A stretch of DNA of 64,000 nt from Paenibacillus peoriae KCTC 3763 (GCF_000236805.1 NZ_AGFX01000041.1:124001-188000); one strand, 5' to 3'; positions 8,641 through 16,875 are shown, counted from the first letter of the stretch. Notes: generated from the sequence alone by a model not told the origin. Numbers and translations are program-made.

Positions 8641-9384
8641 TCACCATTCCTGGGCAGTAGGGGCAACAATAACGTCATTGATCATGACATTGGCTGGCTT
8701 GTTCACAACAAAACCAATGGTTTCAGCCACGTATTCCACGTCAATAGCAACTTTGTTCAAATCTCCCAGTACCGCTTTGACATCCCTATCCGTTACTGTA
8801 CTTTGCCAGTTCGTTGCGATAACCCCTGGGGATACCAAAACAGCTTGAATATTGTGTTTAACAGACACTTCTTTACGCAGACTTTCCGTAATAGCCCGCA
8901 TGGCATACTTCGTTGCACTGTAGACACCATGGCCTTCTCCTACTGCATGGCCTGCTATAGACCCAACATTTACAATTTGACCCTGCCCTTGTTTTTTCAT
9001 ATGAGGCAATACGGCTGCGATTCCGTATAGCGTCCCTTTAATGTTAAGATCAATCATCTTCTCCCACTCTGCTACATGGGCATTATCCCACATGGAGAAC
9101 AGCATGTAGCCTGCGCAATTAATTAATGTATCTACACGGCCCAAATGATCTATGGCGAAATTCACCAAAGATTGAACTTCAGCATTGACAGTGACATCGG
9201 TTGCCTTATAGAGTGCTTTACCGCCCTCATTCTTGATCCGTTCAGTTAAGGATCTCAACTTCCCCTCATTTCTTGCTGCGAGGACAACCGTTGCACCATT
9301 TTTCGCCAGATATAGAGCTGTCGCTTCACCTATTCCACTTGAAGCACCTGTTATAATAATGACTTTATCTTTAATATACTGCAT
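8641..9384 (-). CDS. Short-chain dehydrogenase/reductase
   Basis: 247 residues of classical SDR layout: TGASSGIGEA cofactor loop, NCAG in place of the usual NNAG, NVGSIAGHAVGEG with the catalytic Ser, and YSATK (YxxxK). The ATG at 9384 is preferred over a TTG at 9390 because AGGAG lies 8 nt before it. First gene of a likely two-gene operon with the NmrA-like gene. Its leader has a perfect GCATGCGCATGC palindrome. Substrate unknown; the OYE/MarR context suggests carbonyl detoxification. Confidence 0.88.
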   Translation of the reverse strand: MQYIKDKVIIITGASSGIGEATALYLAKNGATVVLAARNEGKLRSLTERIKNEGGKALYKATDVTVNAEVQSLVNFAIDHLGRVDTLINCAGYMLFSMWDNAHVAEWEKMIDLNIKGTLYGIAAVLPHMKKQGQGQIVNVGSIAGHAVGEGHGVYSATKYAMRAITESLRKEVSVKHNIQAVLVSPGVIATNWQSTVTDRDVKAVLGDLNKVAIDVEYVAETIGFVVNKPANVMINDVIVAPTAQEW

Positions 9385-9449
9385 GTTCAAAACTCCTCTC
9401 TTGTTCTAAATAAACACTAAGTAACCAGATAATTTAGCACACAAATTAT

Positions 9450-9467
9450 AAGCATGCGCATGCATTT
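9450..9467. promoter_or_regulatory. Palindromic operator-like box upstream of the SDR gene
   Basis: GCATGCGCATGC (9452-9463) is a perfect 12-bp palindrome and runs into GCATGCATTT (9458-9467), the decamer shared with sites near 7029 and 7713. Confidence 0.7.
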
Positions 9468-9585
9468 AATTTAACGAAAAAAAACCTTGCTGTCAAGCCT
9501 CGAACACCAATATTGTTTGATCAAAAAAGAACACTATGATTAATTCTTAAACCGTTCCATGATCATCCTCAAATGATGTATGGCA

Positions 9586-9622
9586 TAAAAAGGCACTCCT
9601 AAATCTTCTGTGAGTGCCTTTC
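9586..9622 (-). terminator. Terminator downstream of the MarR gene
   Basis: On the minus strand GAAAGGCACTC pairs with GAGTGCCTTT and TTTTTA follows, about 40 nt after the marR stop. Confidence 0.8.
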
Positions 9623-9660
9623 ATACTAACTTAATTAAGCATCTAGTGGAAAATAACTTC

Positions 9661-10086
9661 TTAAAACAATTCTTGCGTAATACTTTGAAATTTCGACTTC
9701 AAACCTTCTTTTTGAAGTTCTGATTCCAGAACCTGATTGAAGGTTTGTAATGCTCGCTGATATTTATTTTCGCCTAGTTCCGTAACTCGAGTATAAATAC
9801 CGCGCCGATCATCCTCACATATATGTCTTTCCAGAGCGCCACAGTCTTTGGCCTCCATTCTTACTACGAGCCTTGAGGTGGCACTTTGACTTAAACCCAC
9901 CATCTCCTGAAGCTGCTGTAATCGTAATTCTTTATCCTCGGACTTGGATATGAAATTCAGTACATAAAATTCCTTCAAAGATAAATCATATTCTTGTAGC
10001 AGAGCCTGCTCCAGTTTGTCAGTTACATTGGAATAAATCTGAGACAAGGACAACCATATATCTAAAAGGTCTTTTTTATTTTGCAA
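9661..10086 (-). CDS. MarR family transcriptional regulator
   Basis: About 141 residues with a central winged helix: LRLQQLQEMVGLSQSATSRLV (recognition helix region) and a wing with ICEDDRRGIYTRVTELG. The DDRR-type wing is typical of MarR. The frame opens with GTG at 10122, but a GGGGGG Shine-Dalgarno lies 7 nt before a TTG at 10086, which gives the natural N-terminus LQNKKDLLDIW. Dimeric MarR proteins commonly sense phenolics, electrophiles or oxidants. The nearby palindromes at three redox promoters are plausible targets. No such box is visible upstream of this gene itself. Confidence 0.85.
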   Translation of the reverse strand: MQNKKDLLDIWLSLSQIYSNVTDKLEQALLQEYDLSLKEFYVLNFISKSEDKELRLQQLQEMVGLSQSATSRLVVRMEAKDCGALERHICEDDRRGIYTRVTELGENKYQRALQTFNQVLESELQKEGLKSKFQSITQELF

Positions 10087-10122
10087 TTTTAGACCCCCCA
10101 ATCTATACAAGAGTATTAGCAC

Positions 10123-10310
10123 ATAGTCTATCCTATTGTATCAAGCTTAAACAGAACGGTCAAAACCCGTATATCACTTGATCATTTCAAATTGAAAAAC
10201 AAACTTTGCAAATGTAGGAACCTTCAGGCATTTCAGCGAAACAATAAAATTTGATATGAATTTTATGGATAACGACAATATGAGCAATAGTCTGCGCCTA
10301 CAACCCACGT
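10123..10310. other. Gene-free stretch left of the island
   Basis: No open frame with a ribosome binding site is visible. It probably represents ordinary chromosome that originally lay downstream of the tRNA-Leu gene now at 27667. Confidence 0.5.
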
Positions 10311-10346
10311 AAAAAAGGTTCGTAATTGCCTGAGCAACTACGAACC
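10311..10346 (-). terminator. Stranded tRNA-Leu terminator
   Basis: On the minus strand GGTTCGTA pairs with TACGAACC, followed by TTTTTT. It lies just outside the left copy of the tRNA-derived repeat, where the terminator of the minus-strand tRNA-Leu would sit before insertion of the 17-kb element. Confidence 0.75.
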
Positions 10347-10358
10347 ATGTTTGTAAGA

Positions 10359-10379
10359 TGATGCGGTCGAGAGGACTCG
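10359..10379. repeat. Left attachment repeat (copy of the tRNA-Leu 3' end)
   Basis: Twenty-one bases are identical to 27664-27684, which covers the 3' end of tRNA-Leu from the discriminator base through most of the T arm. The match stops abruptly on both sides, as expected for a core att site left by tyrosine recombinase integration. Confidence 0.85.
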
Positions 10380-10414
10380 GAGAGAACAACCAGCCCACTC
10401 CCTGCCATTGACTG

Positions 10415-11306
10415 GTGAAGGACATGCGGCACTTTAGCCACGTCCGATACATCGCGATTGATCGGAAGGCTATATTGGAATCCGATGAAGAAATGATTCA
10501 GGCTCTACTATCGTTTCAAACGATGTATGAAATTCGTGTTATCATCATTGCCGAAGGGCTGCCGGATAGCAGTCCCTTTCTGCAACAACTGATTCAAGCT
10601 GGAATCACGAATATGGCAACTTCAGAACATATCGAGTCGAGAAGTCAAGGAGTGCTTTTCAGAGCAAGGGATGCAACGATATATTCCTTCTGTTTCCCCT
10701 GAACCAGTTAACGAAACACTGGATACTTTCCAACCTCATGAAGAAAAATATAGATTTGACTGTAAAAACATACGGATTGCCGTAGCTGGGAGTGATCGGC
10801 GCGTTGGCGTCACGACAACGGCGATGAATTTGGTCTTTTGGATACAAGCACATGGAGGGAATGCGTGTTATTTGGAGGCTAACGCGAGCAAGCATTTGGC
10901 ACACATTATCCACCTGTTCGAGCCGGAAAAAGCGGGGAACTCTTATGTGATGGAGGGAGTAGACTTTTATTTAACCCCGGAATTGGACCGCGATTATAAC
11001 TTTATCGTGACGGATTCCGGCGTATTGGGTGATCCTAGAGTACAGGACTCCTTCGCACAAGCGGATGTCCGTATACTCTGCGGTTCGGCTATGCCTTATG
11101 AACTGCCAGTGTTTTATCGAGCTATAGAACGATGTAAAGACCTCTCAGTCTATGCGGCCGGATTATCCGTACCTGAAAATTTAAAGCCTTTTTTGCTTCA
11201 AATGATACGCGATGATATTGTGTTTGGGGATAGCTCCAATGACCTTTTTGATTCGGCAGCTAATCATCAACTTTATTATCAACTTCTCAAGGGTTATGTA
11301 AATTAA
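10415..11306 (+). pseudogene. CpaE/ParA-like ATPase with receiver-like N-domain, frameshifted
   Basis: Frame one (10415 on) encodes a receiver-like fold: RYIAIDRKAILESDEE, then VIIIAEGLPDS. Frame two (ATG 10671) encodes RIAVAGSDRRVGVTTTAMN, a deviant Walker A loop as in ParA/MinD/CpaE proteins, and FIVTDSG as Walker B. Joining the frames near 10640 gives EVKECFSEQGMQRYIP, a natural link, so a single-base change broke one gene. Such REC-ParA proteins occur in mobile elements and type IV pilus loci. The frame begins 36 nt inside the left att repeat, so 5' truncation by integration or excision is possible. Confidence 0.65.
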
Positions 11307-11331
11307 ATAGAGTTACAAGGGGATAATCAGA

Positions 11332-11508
11332 TCAATTGACCTTGTTGTTCAATAAAGCTGATCTCCATAACAGAAGATCAGCTTTATTTATTATTGCCAC
11401 AATTGCGATGTCACTCAAGAAATAAATTATTCCTTTCCACCCACTCATGAACCACATCAGTGCAAGTATTGTTATAAAGAAGAACGTGTAAAATAAATTT
11501 TTATTCAT
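11332..11508 (-). CDS. Small membrane peptide, unknown
   Basis: 58 codons from the ATG at 11508, preceded by AAAGGAAAG about 4 nt away. A single hydrophobic segment (FYTFFFITILALMWFM) is followed by SGWKGIIYFLSD. The last third runs through the hairpin at 11351-11388, so the original stop may have been lost. No family recognised. Confidence 0.35.
   Translation of the reverse strand: MNKNLFYTFFFITILALMWFMSGWKGIIYFLSDIAIVAIINKADLLLWRSALLNNKVN
11351..11392 (+). terminator. Hairpin terminator after the ATPase remnant
   Basis: AATAAAGCTGATCT pairs with AGATCAGCTTTATT around a 10-nt loop, followed by TATTTATTATT, 45 nt after the plus-strand stop at 11306. Confidence 0.7.
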
Positions 11509-11691
11509 TCTACTTTCCTTTCTTTGGCACGCACCAATATCTGTCTTCTACTACTTTGTAACCATCAGTAACTACAACCAAGTTATTACTACCTTTACAT
11601 AGGTGGCTCCTCCCAGCAGAGGGGTTTCCAATTTTTTTCGGAGACCTAGCTCACTCATGACCGGAATGGTGGCTCTATTCCATCGAAATAT

Positions 11692-11797
11692 TCTGAATAC
11701 GGTTGACAGGATTAATTCATGATTTCATACTGGACGACCAGACAATTTCTCAATATCTCTCGTAACGATATCGAAGTCCCTTATAGAAAGTTCTGTT
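11692..11797 (-). pseudogene. C-terminal remnant of a QorB-like reductase
   Basis: The minus strand reads FDIVTRDIEKLSGRPV, a stop, then a residue string ending ILSTVF. It matches the last 30 residues of the intact QorB-like protein at 24086 (FDIVTGDIEKLSGRPARN and ILSTTF). The DNA of the two segments is visibly alike. This is a stranded copy of that gene's end. Confidence 0.8.
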
Positions 11798-11830
11798 GAA
11801 CACTTTAGTCGGAGATTTAGTAACCACAAT

Positions 11831-12464
11831 CTACTGAGAACTGATTCCTGGTGCCTGACGTACGAAATCTTGGCTTGATATCTGATCAAACATAAAAGCT
11901 GCAATATCCTCTCTGGAAATCGTTAACGAATGCTTAGTGTGTCCATAAAGCCCTAGATTCAGTTTTTTTGATGCCGGACGATTTTTTAAAATTGCTGCAC
12001 GAACCATTGTCCAATCTAAGTTCGATTCACGAATAACCTTTACCGATTCAATAATGTCGTCATATGCCGCCGGAAGCATCAGCTTAACAAGTACAGCAGG
12101 AAGCCATATTTTCAAATCAAAACCATCACCTGGATCTACAGCAGTTCCAGTAGAAATACTAATGAGTCGTTTTAAGCCTTCTTGCTCCATGACTGAGATA
12201 ATTGCCTTAAGTGCTTGAGTGATTGGCAAATCCTTAGGATATTTCGGCGAGGTAGGACCAAGAGCAGAGAGAACAGCATCGGCTCCTCGAATCGCTTCTA
12301 TTAAACTTTTTTTATCAGTCAGGTCGCCTCTGATAATCCGCACTTTGGGATGGGTAAATGGACTGCTAGATCGTGCAAAAACCGTAACCTCTATTCCGCG
12401 TTAGAGCTTCTTCGATTAGGTATGGGCCTGTCTTTCCTGTAGCCCCAAAGATTGTAACTTTCAT
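11831..12464 (-). pseudogene. NmrA-like NAD(P)-binding protein, frameshifted near 12400
   Basis: The ATG at 12464 (AGGTGA upstream) starts MKVTIFGATGKTGPYLIEEA, the dinucleotide loop of NmrA/atypical SDRs. The frame breaks after EEALTR. A different frame continues IEVTVFARSSSPFTHPKV and then the long C-terminal part (RIIRGDLTDKKSL... to FVRQAPGIS). One base gained or lost near 12398-12405 explains this. Without its loop the downstream part alone is unlikely to bind cofactor. Sequence error is the main alternative. Confidence 0.8.
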
Positions 12465-12547
12465 TATTTTATTCACCTCGTAGGTTCTTTTATGTTGATT
12501 AAACTAATGGTATTTTTATCGTAATTCACTTCAATCTATTCTATTTT

Positions 12548-12592
12548 AAAAAAATGACTGGATAGCTTTTTACAACTAGTCCAGTCATTTTT
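12548..12592. terminator. Bidirectional terminator between the NmrA remnant and NTF2 gene
   Basis: AAAAATGACTGGA pairs with TCCAGTCATTTTT over a 17-nt loop, with A and T runs at both ends. Confidence 0.8.
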
Positions 12593-12666
12593 CAGGTCCT
12601 GTTTGCATTATTCTACAAAACACAACATTCCATCTTTAAGCTATGACTTTCCAAGTATTAATCAAA

Positions 12667-13107
12667 TTAGCCTTGCAATGTTCTTGCTTCAATGATTATA
12701 AAGTGAGCAGTACGTTCCTTTATTAACCAAGTTCCGTTTTGACGTACATATATATCATCATATTTAACACTATAGTCAGTGATAACTTCTTTGCCTTCTT
12801 CGTCTCTCACCATTTTCATTTGAGAGTACGAAACACCTGTTGCAGTATCGCCATCCACTTTCACAACGTGTTGTGCGTTAATGGAGAAATAACGTTTTAC
12901 AAGAGAAGCGTGACTTGTAAATTCCTCTTCTAATTGTTTTGTTCCTGAAACTTCAGACACCAATTGACCACCGAAGTAAACCTTATATTTATGATCCGGC
13001 GTAAGTAAAAGTATTTGTTCTGAAGTCTTTTTCTCATCTCCTAGATTTGACCAGGCATCGGCTAATTCTCTTATTTCTAATTTTGCTTGTAAAATTTCTA
13101 ACGACAT
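12667..13107 (-). CDS. SnoaL-like NTF2-fold protein
   Basis: 146 residues. A helix with LEIRELADAWSNLGDEKK, a YKVYFGGQLVSEVSG strand pair, HVVKVDGDTATGVSYSQM and the closing YVRQNGTWLIKERTAHFIIIE fit the SnoaL/NTF2-like superfamily. Probably a small-molecule-binding protein or isomerase; the substrate is unknown. AAAGGAGG lies 6 nt upstream. Its upstream region is a 345-bp sequence nearly repeated upstream of the SDR at 13477, so both genes carry the same two palindromic operator-like sites. Confidence 0.8.
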   Translation of the reverse strand: MSLEILQAKLEIRELADAWSNLGDEKKTSEQILLLTPDHKYKVYFGGQLVSEVSGTKQLEEEFTSHASLVKRYFSINAQHVVKVDGDTATGVSYSQMKMVRDEEGKEVITDYSVKYDDIYVRQNGTWLIKERTAHFIIIEARTLQG

Positions 13108-13111
13108 TTTT

Positions 13112-13456
13112 TTCCTCCTTTAATTTCATTGGTATTTTGTTAAATATTAGTGTTCACCAGTATTTTGCCCGTTATCGGTTATTAGTATTACTGCATTCAC
13201 AATCATTGAACGTACTTGCGATGGCCAAAGTGATTACGATAATTTTGCGACTTAAATTGAGCAACTTCCTTTTACATTAGATTATGGGTGAACGCACACT
13301 CAATAATACCCATTGCTCACTCATTAGTGAATAAAATTACAGTAGTCGCTATTGAGTGAACGAACACTCATAATGAGGGCATATACGGCTTTCAACGCCA
13401 TGTCAATAGAGCGGGAATTTAGTTCAAAGTGCCTTGGGATGCAGCTTCTGCGTCAA
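13112..13456. repeat. Regulatory repeat copy R1 (promoter region plus 3' tail of an Rrf2 gene)
   Basis: About 345 bp that align along their length with 14229-14579. The copy starts at the ribosome binding site of the NTF2 gene and ends with bases that in R2 encode the last ten residues of the Rrf2 regulator (LAQKLHPKAL; here TQKLHPKAL). Differences are scattered substitutions and small indels, so the duplication is not recent. Confidence 0.88.
13285..13374. promoter_or_regulatory. Pair of TetR-type palindromes upstream of the NTF2 gene
   Basis: TGGGTGAACGCACACTCAAT (13285-13304) and ATTGAGTGAACGAACACTCA (13351-13370) have GAGTG/CACTC arms around a CG-centred core, typical of TetR family operators. 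The same pair recurs at 14395-14482. A TetR gene lies nearby but is broken. Confidence 0.65.
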
Positions 13457-13476
13457 ACGAGCTGTGCTGCGTCATC

Positions 13477-14220
13477 TCAGCGGGCGCTGTCGATGATCGA
13501 TCCGCCATCGGGCGTGAGGCTTGAGCCTGTGATGAACTGCGAGTCCTTGCTGGCGAGGAAGAGCACCACAGGCGCAATATCTTCTTCAGGGGACCCGTAA
13601 CGGCCGAGCGGGTTGGTTGGCGGTGGAACATCGGCCTCAGGCTCCCAAGTTTCCGCGACCGGCAGGATGTTGTTCACGGTGATCTTGTCGGGTCCCCATT
13701 CGCGTGCGGCAGTGCGGGTCAGAGCGCGCACCGCTTCCTTCGCCATATTGTAAGGGGTATAGCCCGGCATCCCGATCACGCCCGCCATCGAACCGAAGTT
13801 GATGACGCGTCCTTCTCCGCTCGCCTTGAGGTGAGGATAGGCAGCCTGCATCATCCGTAGATAGGCGATAGGGCCAGTATCGAAATTGCGTTGCAACTGC
13901 TCCACCGAGAGGTCGATCACCGATGAGAAGGGCGCGGACGAATCGAACGCGTTATTCACCAGGATATCAATCCCTCCATAATCCGAGACAACCGTATTGA
14001 TCGCCGCCTTGATCTGGCCGGCATCACCAATGTCGCAGACTACGCCGATGGCATTTCCGCCCGTGGCCTTGATATCTGCGACGACAGCATCGACGTTTGC
14101 CGGGGTGCGTGACACGACCGCCACCTTAGCGCCTTCCGCCGCAAACAGCTTCGCGATGGCACGTCCGATGCCGCGACCAGCGCCGGTGACGATTGCTACT
14201 TTTCCTTCAAGTCTACCCAT
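13477..14220 (-). CDS. Short-chain dehydrogenase of GC-rich, foreign character
   Basis: 247 residues: TGAGRGIGRA loop, NNAF in place of NNAG, FGSMAGVIGMPGYTPYNMAK with Ser and YxxxK, and LFLASKDSQFITGSSLTPDGG at the C-terminus. Base composition and codon use are clearly richer in GC than the flanks, resembling proteobacterial or actinobacterial DNA. AAAGGAGG is 9 nt before the ATG. The gene lies exactly between the two copies of the 345-bp repeat, so gene plus regulatory unit probably arrived by recombination at the repeat. Substrate unknown. Confidence 0.88.
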   Translation of the reverse strand: MGRLEGKVAIVTGAGRGIGRAIAKLFAAEGAKVAVVSRTPANVDAVVADIKATGGNAIGVVCDIGDAGQIKAAINTVVSDYGGIDILVNNAFDSSAPFSSVIDLSVEQLQRNFDTGPIAYLRMMQAAYPHLKASGEGRVINFGSMAGVIGMPGYTPYNMAKEAVRALTRTAAREWGPDKITVNNILPVAETWEPEADVPPPTNPLGRYGSPEEDIAPVVLFLASKDSQFITGSSLTPDGGSIIDSAR

Positions 14221-14228
14221 AATTTTAT

Positions 14229-14579
14229 TCCTCCTTTAATTTCATTGGCATTTTGATAAAAATTTCAACAGTATTTTGCCCGTTTTCGGTTATTAGTATT
14301 CCTGCATTCACAACCATTGAACGTACTTGCGATGGCCACAGAGATTACGGTAATTTTGTGACTTAAATTGAGCAACCTCCTTTTAAATTAGATTATAGGT
14401 GAACGCACACTCAACAATTCCCATTGCTCACTCTTTATGAATAAAATTACAGCAGCCGCTATTGAGTGAGCGCACACTCACAATAAGAGCATATATGACT
14501 TTCAGCGCCATGTCAATAGAGCGGGGGAATAAACTTGGATTTAGTTTCAAAGCGCCTTGGGATGCAGCTTCTGCGCCAA
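14229..14579. repeat. Regulatory repeat copy R2
   Basis: Counterpart of 13112-13456. It contains the SDR leader with two TetR-type palindromes (14395-14414, 14461-14482) and overlaps the 3' end of the intact Rrf2 gene at 14547. Because the Rrf2 frame is complete only here, this is probably the parental copy. Confidence 0.88.
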
Positions 14580-14993
14580 TTCGGTGATCGTATACCTCCT
14601 CAGCACCTCGCGCAAGCTCCGGTCCATCTCGCCTGTTATATCCAAGAAAACTTCCTTCATCTCGACTCCGAACGGATGAGTGCCCATCGAATCCTCGATT
14701 CCGTAGAAGAGCGGGCTGCTTACCTGAAACGCGCTGTACAAGTCCACAAGGGCAATCGATTCTGGTGCTTTCTTAAGCCTGTAGCCGCCGTCGCGGCCTT
14801 CGCGTGTCTCAAGGATTCCTTCCCGCGCAAGCACCGCCAGAACCCTCCGCATCAGCGTGGCTTCCGACTGCAAATTATTTGCGATTTCGACGCTCGGACA
14901 CGTCTGAACATTTTCTTTTGCCAAGATGATCAAAGCCTGCACCGCAAGGCCGAACCATTTGGGAGAATAGTTTCCCGTTCGTTTATCTGTCAT
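14547..14993 (-). CDS. Rrf2 family transcriptional regulator
   Basis: 148 residues from the ATG at 14993 (AAAGGA 9 nt upstream). Winged helix: KWFGLAVQALIILAKE, EIANNLQSEATLMRRVLAVL and REGRDGGYRLKKAPESIALVDLY, the signature of Rrf2/YwnA-type regulators. The cysteine cluster of IscR-like Fe-S members is absent, so it likely senses something other than Fe-S state. Its start overlaps the stop of an upstream truncated frame by ATGA. It is probably the local regulator of the repeat-linked genes, though TetR-type palindromes there argue for another player. Confidence 0.82.
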   Translation of the reverse strand: MTDKRTGNYSPKWFGLAVQALIILAKENVQTCPSVEIANNLQSEATLMRRVLAVLAREGILETREGRDGGYRLKKAPESIALVDLYSAFQVSSPLFYGIEDSMGTHPFGVEMKEVFLDITGEMDRSLREVLRRYTITELAQKLHPKAL

Positions 14994-15178
14994 CTCATCA
15001 TGTCCTTTCGAGTCCGATCTATGCGTACCTGCATGTTCCTGAATTGTATCGCGAACCGTTCTAAATGTTCTCCGGCTTCTCCGCAATCCACTTCAACTTC
15101 GACTTCATTGCCATCGACGAAAAAACGGAGCGGAACAACGACCGTTCGTCCCCCGCTTCCCGTTGTACTAATTGATGT
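14990..15178 (-). pseudogene. Truncated ORF translationally coupled to the Rrf2 gene
   Basis: Sixty-two codons without a start codon, ending in an ATGA overlap with the Rrf2 gene. The encoded stretch includes VVVPLRFFVDGNEVEVEVDC, then GEAGEHLERF. The piece VDCGEAGEHL resembles VDCGVAGEQL in the Rrf2 remnant at 26678. I cannot name a family. The missing 5' end and stop just upstream suggest a remnant. Confidence 0.45.
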
Positions 15179-15238
15179 TTAAATAATATGATTGTCAACT
15201 TGTTGTTCAGTGAGTGCGATGTTAAATATGTCCTACTC

Positions 15239-15812
15239 TTATGATTGACCTGGAAATAACGTGTCCAAAATACGATTTACAAATTCATCCCCCTCTTCTA
15301 GCGACTCCTCTTTACCTAAAAAATTCAATTGGAATGCACGTTGAAAACAACTTCCCAGCAATATATCCGCTACAGCTCTTGGATGCAATTTATCGCTAAT
15401 TCTCCCAGTATTTATTTCTTTCATTAAATAAGCTTCCACCGCCTCATTTGCCGCATACGGGCTTTCATTTCGTTGAGTAAAACCTTCTCGATGGCGAAGC
15501 AATATTTCCGGTTCCGAGAAAATAGAACAGATTAAGGGCATCGAACTATGATAATCCTCCAATGCCGCAAGAGCCACCTGCTTCAGATTTCTCCGCACCG
15601 TTTCTTTACCAGCAAGGTTTTGCAGCAATGTTAAAGCTTCCATCAGATTACTCAGTTTTCCCTGTAAAACATGGAGAAATATCTGGTTATTTCTGTGCGA
15701 AGTGGTGGCTCGATGATTATCTCATTACTATTCGTTGTGCTTCTCTTAATGATGGCCATGGCGACGCTTTTTTCCGGGTATTTGCATGTAAGGCCTCAGA
15801 TCGCGAATTCAT
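15239..15812 (-). pseudogene. TetR family regulator with destroyed N-terminal HTH
   Basis: The C-terminal ligand-binding part is well preserved: IFLHVLQGKLSNLMEAL, TVRRNLKQVALAALEDY, then LRHREGF and ADILLGSCFQRAF. Upstream, ATG 15812 starts MNSRSEALHANTRKK like a TetR N-terminus, but the helix-turn-helix that should follow is lost to frame changes and stops near 15680-15750. Translation from the internal ATG at 15643 would give a 134-residue sensor domain without DNA binding. It probably once bound the TetR-type palindromes at 13285-13374 and 14395-14482. Confidence 0.72.
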
Positions 15813-16330
15813 ACAGGTAGAAAACCTGCGTCCTTTGTATTAACTGGAAATTTGCCCGATCCCCATTTTACGATGAACCCAATTATCGCGCTACGTTTTA
15901 CTTCGAATAGTGAATTTTTACCCTTATGTGAAAGGCTGCGAACGATGGTATAACCCTTGATACCATCAAGAAACATGGGAGGCCGATTATCAACGGGTGT
16001 AACGAATTAAATGCTGATAGTAAAATGAGCAAATTAACCAACACATTCAAGGGGACGACCATGAATATCCTGAAATCCTACTTCAGCAACCCACGGAAGG
16101 TCGAATTGTCATTTAATCGGGGCGGCACTTCCTTAGTAGTTCTGAGAAACAAAGCTCATACTGCCGCTCCATCATCTCGTTTCAAACCTTTTTAGTGAAG
16201 GTTATAGTTAATATGTGATTTCAAGCATAAGACAAGGTAGGAAAAAGATGAACAAGACCCTGCAACATGACGTTGACTTGGATAATGCTATATATTTTGG
16301 TCAATATGTGATGGTTTTGACGGAGGGAAA
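15813..16330. other. Gene-free stretch, 518 bp
   Basis: Only short frames are present and none has a convincing start. Codon-like patches suggest decayed coding DNA, but I recognise no family. Confidence 0.4.
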
Positions 16331-16453
16331 ATGACAGGTGGGGGACTTATTGAAAGCTACGATAATAACGAAATTCAGATAAATGGTAAACGGCATTCGC
16401 GAAAATCAACGTTTATTCAAACACCTCCACCTGATTTCCATTTCAATTTTTAA
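16331..16453 (+). CDS. Possible 40-residue protein
   Basis: MTGGGLIESYDNNEIQING through FIQTPPPDFHFNF, with GGAGGG 3 nt before the ATG (a short spacing). The composition is protein-like with a Pro/Phe-rich tail. Function unknown; it may be a remnant. Confidence 0.35.
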   Translation: MTGGGLIESYDNNEIQINGKRHSRKSTFIQTPPPDFHFNF

Positions 16454-16482
16454 AATTTAGCAATCGCAGTATGTAACGGGAA

Positions 16483-16875
16483 ATCAAGTAGCAGGGGCGG
16501 CTAGCCCCCGTGCTATCACATCACGAACCGTTCGGTATACGGCGGTTCATGTCATATTCCGTAATTGTTTGTATCTGGCCCTAAGACTCCTCAGACCAGG
16601 AGATAACCAGTATTGGCTATCTAATTCGGACTGCATGCAATGCGCCAGTATTTCTTCCTCGAATTGTCCCATTCGTAGGCGTTCTGCTTCGGAGCTCCCA
16701 GCGATATTAGTTTTCTGACCTTTGTCTTTGGTTTCTCCATTGTTTCCAGATATACATCCGGAGTCTTCTTCTATTCGTCCAACTCATCGAATATGCTTTT
16801 CGTATCCACTAAAGTATAATAGCCACACCATCCGGTAACGGACCATCTGAGCTGAATGTAGAGTGTGCTTTCGCA
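16483..16875 (-). mobile_element. 3' remnant of a group II intron with maturase C-terminus
   Basis: The minus strand encodes WCGYYTLVDTKSIFDELDE, then across a frame change RRRLRMYIWKQWRN. A further shift gives LGAPKQNAYEWDNSRKKYWR and a GYL...GLRSLRARY tail. This is the conserved end (thumb/maturase region) of group II intron reverse transcriptases. It is followed by a GAACCG...CGGTTC hairpin (16525-16548) and an end reading CCCCTGCTACTTGAT, the usual 3' terminus of these introns. The 5' part is missing and the frame is broken, so it is inactive. It ends next to the SDR stop at 16911. Confidence 0.82.

Noticed and set aside
10359-10379. Possible second tRNA gene
   Set aside because: Only the 3' 21 nt of tRNA-Leu are present; no acceptor 5' strand, D arm or anticodon follows. 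It is an att repeat.
14535-15182. 215-codon plus-strand ORF across the Rrf2 region
   Set aside because: Overlaps the intact Rrf2 gene in antisense and has Arg/Ser/Thr-rich shadow composition.
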